Origin: Chloroflexota bacterium
Lineage (GTDB): Bacteria > Chloroflexota > Anaerolineae > Anaerolineales > UBA4823
Length of the DNA: 8,751 nt
NCBI GenBank assembly: GCA_030636125.1
Contig: DAOVXM010000076.1
Span: 1-8,751 of the forward strand
Reading direction: 5' to 3'
Within the stretch, counting starts at the first letter, position 1; each line of letters starts with the position of its first letter. Shown here one piece after another: positions 5,921 through 8,751 of this stretch. A program made the translations under genes and the position numbers. The notes under the pieces are model-generated. The model ran no database searches. It worked only from the letters and a program-made list of their open reading frames with translations, and was not told where the DNA came from.

Positions 5921-7247
5921 GGAGAAGTGATGACTCCTTTTCAGCGACTGTTATCGCCTCTTCAATTATCTCTAATGCCTCATCAACTTCGCTCTGAGTA
6001 ACTGAAAGTGGTGGGGCGACGCGGATAGTGCTTGTACCACAACCCAGCATGAGCAAACCTCGCTCAAAAGCGTTATCAATAATCATATCACGCAACGCTT
6101 CTGCCGGCTTTTTCGTCTCTGAGTCTTGAATAAACTCGACACCAATCATCAAACCAATCCCACGAACATCACCAATGCTAGGATGGCGGACTTTGATCTT
6201 CTCCAAGATATCTTTAGCATAAACACCAACTTCAACCGCGTTCTGCATATATTCTTTTTCAATGAGGTCGATCGTCGCCAGTGTAGCGGCACATCCCAAC
6301 GGATTTCCACCGAAGGTATTCCCGTGAGCGCCTTGAGGCCAAGTCATGATATGCTTACGAGCTATCATCGCCCCAAAGGGCATTCCTGAAGCAATTCCTT
6401 TTGCAGCACAAACAATATCGGGTTCCACGCCGAACTGCTCAATAGCCCACCACTTCCCCGTGCGTCCCATGCCGGATTGAACCTCATCTGCAATCAATAG
6501 AATTCCATAGCGATCACACAACTCTCGTAAAGCTGGGAAGAAGCCTTGAGGAGGAACAATATAGCCCCCCTCCCCTTGAATTGGTTCTACGATAATTCCT
6601 GCTACGTCCTCTGGGGGTAAAATATGACCGAGGATCTGTTCCTCAATATATTGGATTACGACCTCTCCTTCATCCTGACCTAGTGAGGATTGTAGAATCG
6701 GACGGTATGGATTCGGAAACGGCGCGTGTACGACCCCACTCATTAATGGGTAAAAGCCACGATGATATTTGGTTTTACTCGCGGTAAAAGCCACAGAACC
6801 CATCGTGCGCCCGTGGAATGCTCCCAAGAAGGCAATGAACTGGGATCGTCCAGTATGATACCGAGCGAGTTTGATTGCGGCCTCAACACTTTCCGTGCCC
6901 GAGTTCGTCATGAAGGATATTGCATTCTCTTCAAATGGCGCGATTTCGTTCAATTTCTCGCCTAATTCAACCCACAGCGAGTGGTAATAGTCTGACGAAA
7001 TGTGAATGAATTTCTCAGCTTGATCCTGGATAGCCTTTACTACTTTGGGATGGCTATGACCTGTCGAAACTACCGCAATTCCAGAAGCAAAATCTAAATA
7101 TCGATTACCATCTACGTCCCAAACCTGGGTACCGCTGGCATGATCCATTACAAAAGGATAGACACGCGCATATGATGGAGAGATTACGGCCTGATCACGG
7201 TTAATTATTTCTCTTGCCTCTGGGCCAGGGACATTCATGGATGGCAT
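5910..7247 (-). CDS. Class III PLP-dependent aminotransferase (acetylornithine / 4-aminobutyrate type)
   Basis: The 445-residue enzyme belongs to the omega-aminotransferase fold-type I group, which moves a terminal amino group from substrates such as 4-aminobutyrate, ornithine or acetylornithine to 2-oxoglutarate. Visible landmarks are NSGTES (115-120, cofactor phosphate binding), FHGRTMGS (144-151), EPIQGEGG (221-228), DEVQSGMGRTG (254-264, D254 to the pyridine nitrogen), the PLP lysine K283 in AAKGIASG, and GNTFGGNP (309-316). The N-terminal piece PGPEAREIINRD with VISPSYARVYP resembles archaeal and Chloroflexota proteins labelled acetylornithine aminotransferase family, a group that also includes some amino-acid racemases, so the substrate is left open. 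The length is full. The first ATG is preferred over M4 because GAGGAG lies 8 nt before it. It heads the transcript that continues into the histidine kinase gene. Confidence 0.92.
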   Translation of the reverse strand: MPSMNVPGPEAREIINRDQAVISPSYARVYPFVMDHASGTQVWDVDGNRYLDFASGIAVVSTGHSHPKVVKAIQDQAEKFIHISSDYYHSLWVELGEKLNEIAPFEENAISFMTNSGTESVEAAIKLARYHTGRSQFIAFLGAFHGRTMGSVAFTASKTKYHRGFYPLMSGVVHAPFPNPYRPILQSSLGQDEGEVVIQYIEEQILGHILPPEDVAGIIVEPIQGEGGYIVPPQGFFPALRELCDRYGILLIADEVQSGMGRTGKWWAIEQFGVEPDIVCAAKGIASGMPFGAMIARKHIMTWPQGAHGNTFGGNPLGCAATLATIDLIEKEYMQNAVEVGVYAKDILEKIKVRHPSIGDVRGIGLMIGVEFIQDSETKKPAEALRDMIIDNAFERGLLMLGCGTSTIRVAPPLSVTQSEVDEALEIIEEAITVAEKESSLLHVA

Positions 7248-7255
7248 AGAAGTGG

Positions 7256-7261
7256 CTCCTC
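7256..7261 (-). promoter_or_regulatory. Ribosome binding site of the aminotransferase gene
   Basis: On the minus strand GAGGAG precedes the ATG at 7247 by 8 nt. The alternative in-frame ATG three codons later would be too far away, so this site decides the start. Confidence 0.75.
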
Positions 7262-7383
7262 AATATCAAAAGATTTGGATTGGTGAGTGACTTGGGTAGT
7301 TAGGAAAATGCTCATTATGAGACATCTATCCCTAAATTCTCTAATCACAACAAGTACCAACCCGATAGAAACTTAACGCTGAA

Positions 7384-7392
7384 ATTATAACA
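7384..7392 (-). promoter_or_regulatory. Putative extended -10 promoter of the aminotransferase-kinase transcript
   Basis: The minus strand reads TGTTATAAT, a consensus extended -10 (TGn-TATAAT). No good -35 sits 16-18 nt upstream, which is usual for extended -10 promoters. Transcription would start near 7377, giving a leader of about 130 nt before the aminotransferase ATG. Based on the motif alone. Confidence 0.45.
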
Positions 7393-7436
7393 TCGCTCCA
7401 TCGATCAATATACACATCCCTTGGCGAGATTACGGG

Positions 7437-7442
7437 TATAAT
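7437..7442 (+). promoter_or_regulatory. Putative -10 element of the tgt promoter
   Basis: A perfect TATAAT lies 43 bp before the tgt ATG. No convincing -35 is found at 16-18 nt, and TTGGCG at 7421-7426 is too close (10-nt spacing). A start near 7449 would leave a leader of about 37 nt. It is back to back with the minus-strand -10 at 7384-7392, so the 238-bp gap between the genes probably holds both divergent promoters. Confidence 0.4.
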
Positions 7443-7482
7443 CAGCTCTCGGTACATACTTGCAGAGAGGGTTCCTAATTGA

Positions 7483-8613
<1,131 letters not shown>

Positions 8614-8678
8614 GTGGTATACATCAGTTAAGCATCATTGAGCGCCCTTTCAACCATTATCTATCTTATTGAGCAAAA

Positions 8679-8751
8679 ATGACTATCATTCAATCAATCT
8701 TACTTGGTATCATTCAAGGATTAACAGAATTTTTGCCAATCTCGAGTTCGG
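8679..8751 (+). CDS. uppP: Undecaprenyl-diphosphate phosphatase, N-terminal fragment (3' truncated)
   Basis: Only the first 24 codons are in the window. They encode a hydrophobic helix start followed by QGLTEFLPISSS, the strongly conserved N-terminal signature of the UppP/BacA integral membrane family; its Glu belongs to the catalytic (E/Q)xxxE-type motif. The enzyme removes one phosphate from undecaprenyl diphosphate to recycle the lipid carrier for peptidoglycan and other cell-wall polymers, and raises bacitracin resistance. The start fits the family exactly, although the sequence before it (TTGAGCAAAA) has only a poor ribosome binding site. It lies 65 bp after tgt, in the same direction. 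Confidence 0.92.
   Translation, partial: MTIIQSILLGIIQGLTEFLPISSS

Noticed and set aside
7311..7321. Palindrome CTCATTATGAG as an operator upstream of the aminotransferase gene
   Set aside because: Only 5-bp arms, AT-rich and single copy; chance is a sufficient explanation.

Overview
The window looks like a chromosomal segment from a member of the Chloroflexota, most likely Anaerolineae. This is inferred from gene content: a membrane-tailed GH3-type hydrolase, a short Hanks kinase, an FHA plus winged-helix regulator, a CpXC protein and an archaeal-like class III aminotransferase, at moderate GC. It contains six complete protein genes and two genes cut by the window edges. No rRNA, tRNA, CRISPR array, transposase or phage gene was seen.

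Left part (1-2856), envelope and signalling. The window opens inside a plus-strand gene for the C-terminal part of a GH3-type glycoside hydrolase, followed by an Ig-like domain and a multi-span membrane tail. Converging on it is a minus-strand tail-anchored Ser/Thr protein kinase. Divergent from the kinase, across a 130-bp shared upstream region, is a plus-strand regulator with an N-terminal FHA (phosphothreonine-binding) domain and a C-terminal OmpR-type winged helix. The pair suggests a compact kinase-to-transcription-factor pathway. A 19-bp perfect hairpin with A and U tracts on its two sides closes the regulator gene and can serve as a terminator in both directions.

Middle part (2952-7247), a minus-strand gene train. 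Transcription order is a class III PLP aminotransferase, then a soluble GAF-PAS histidine kinase that overlaps it by 11 nt, then a CpXC zinc-finger protein. The 74-bp spacer before the CpXC gene holds an intrinsic terminator whose 7-nt loop is exactly complementary to the sequence just after its U tract, so a pseudoknot or rearranging attenuator is possible. The CpXC protein carries four related helical repeats centred on an EFF motif, the last three exactly 71 residues apart.

Right part (7248-8751), housekeeping. A 238-bp divergent region with a consensus -10 on each strand separates the aminotransferase from tgt (queuosine tRNA modification). The first 24 codons of uppP (undecaprenyl-diphosphate phosphatase) follow tgt in the same direction.

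The least ordinary items are the FHA-winged-helix regulator facing its probable kinase, the repeat architecture of the CpXC protein, and the looped terminator in front of the CpXC gene. Function for each of these is inference from sequence.
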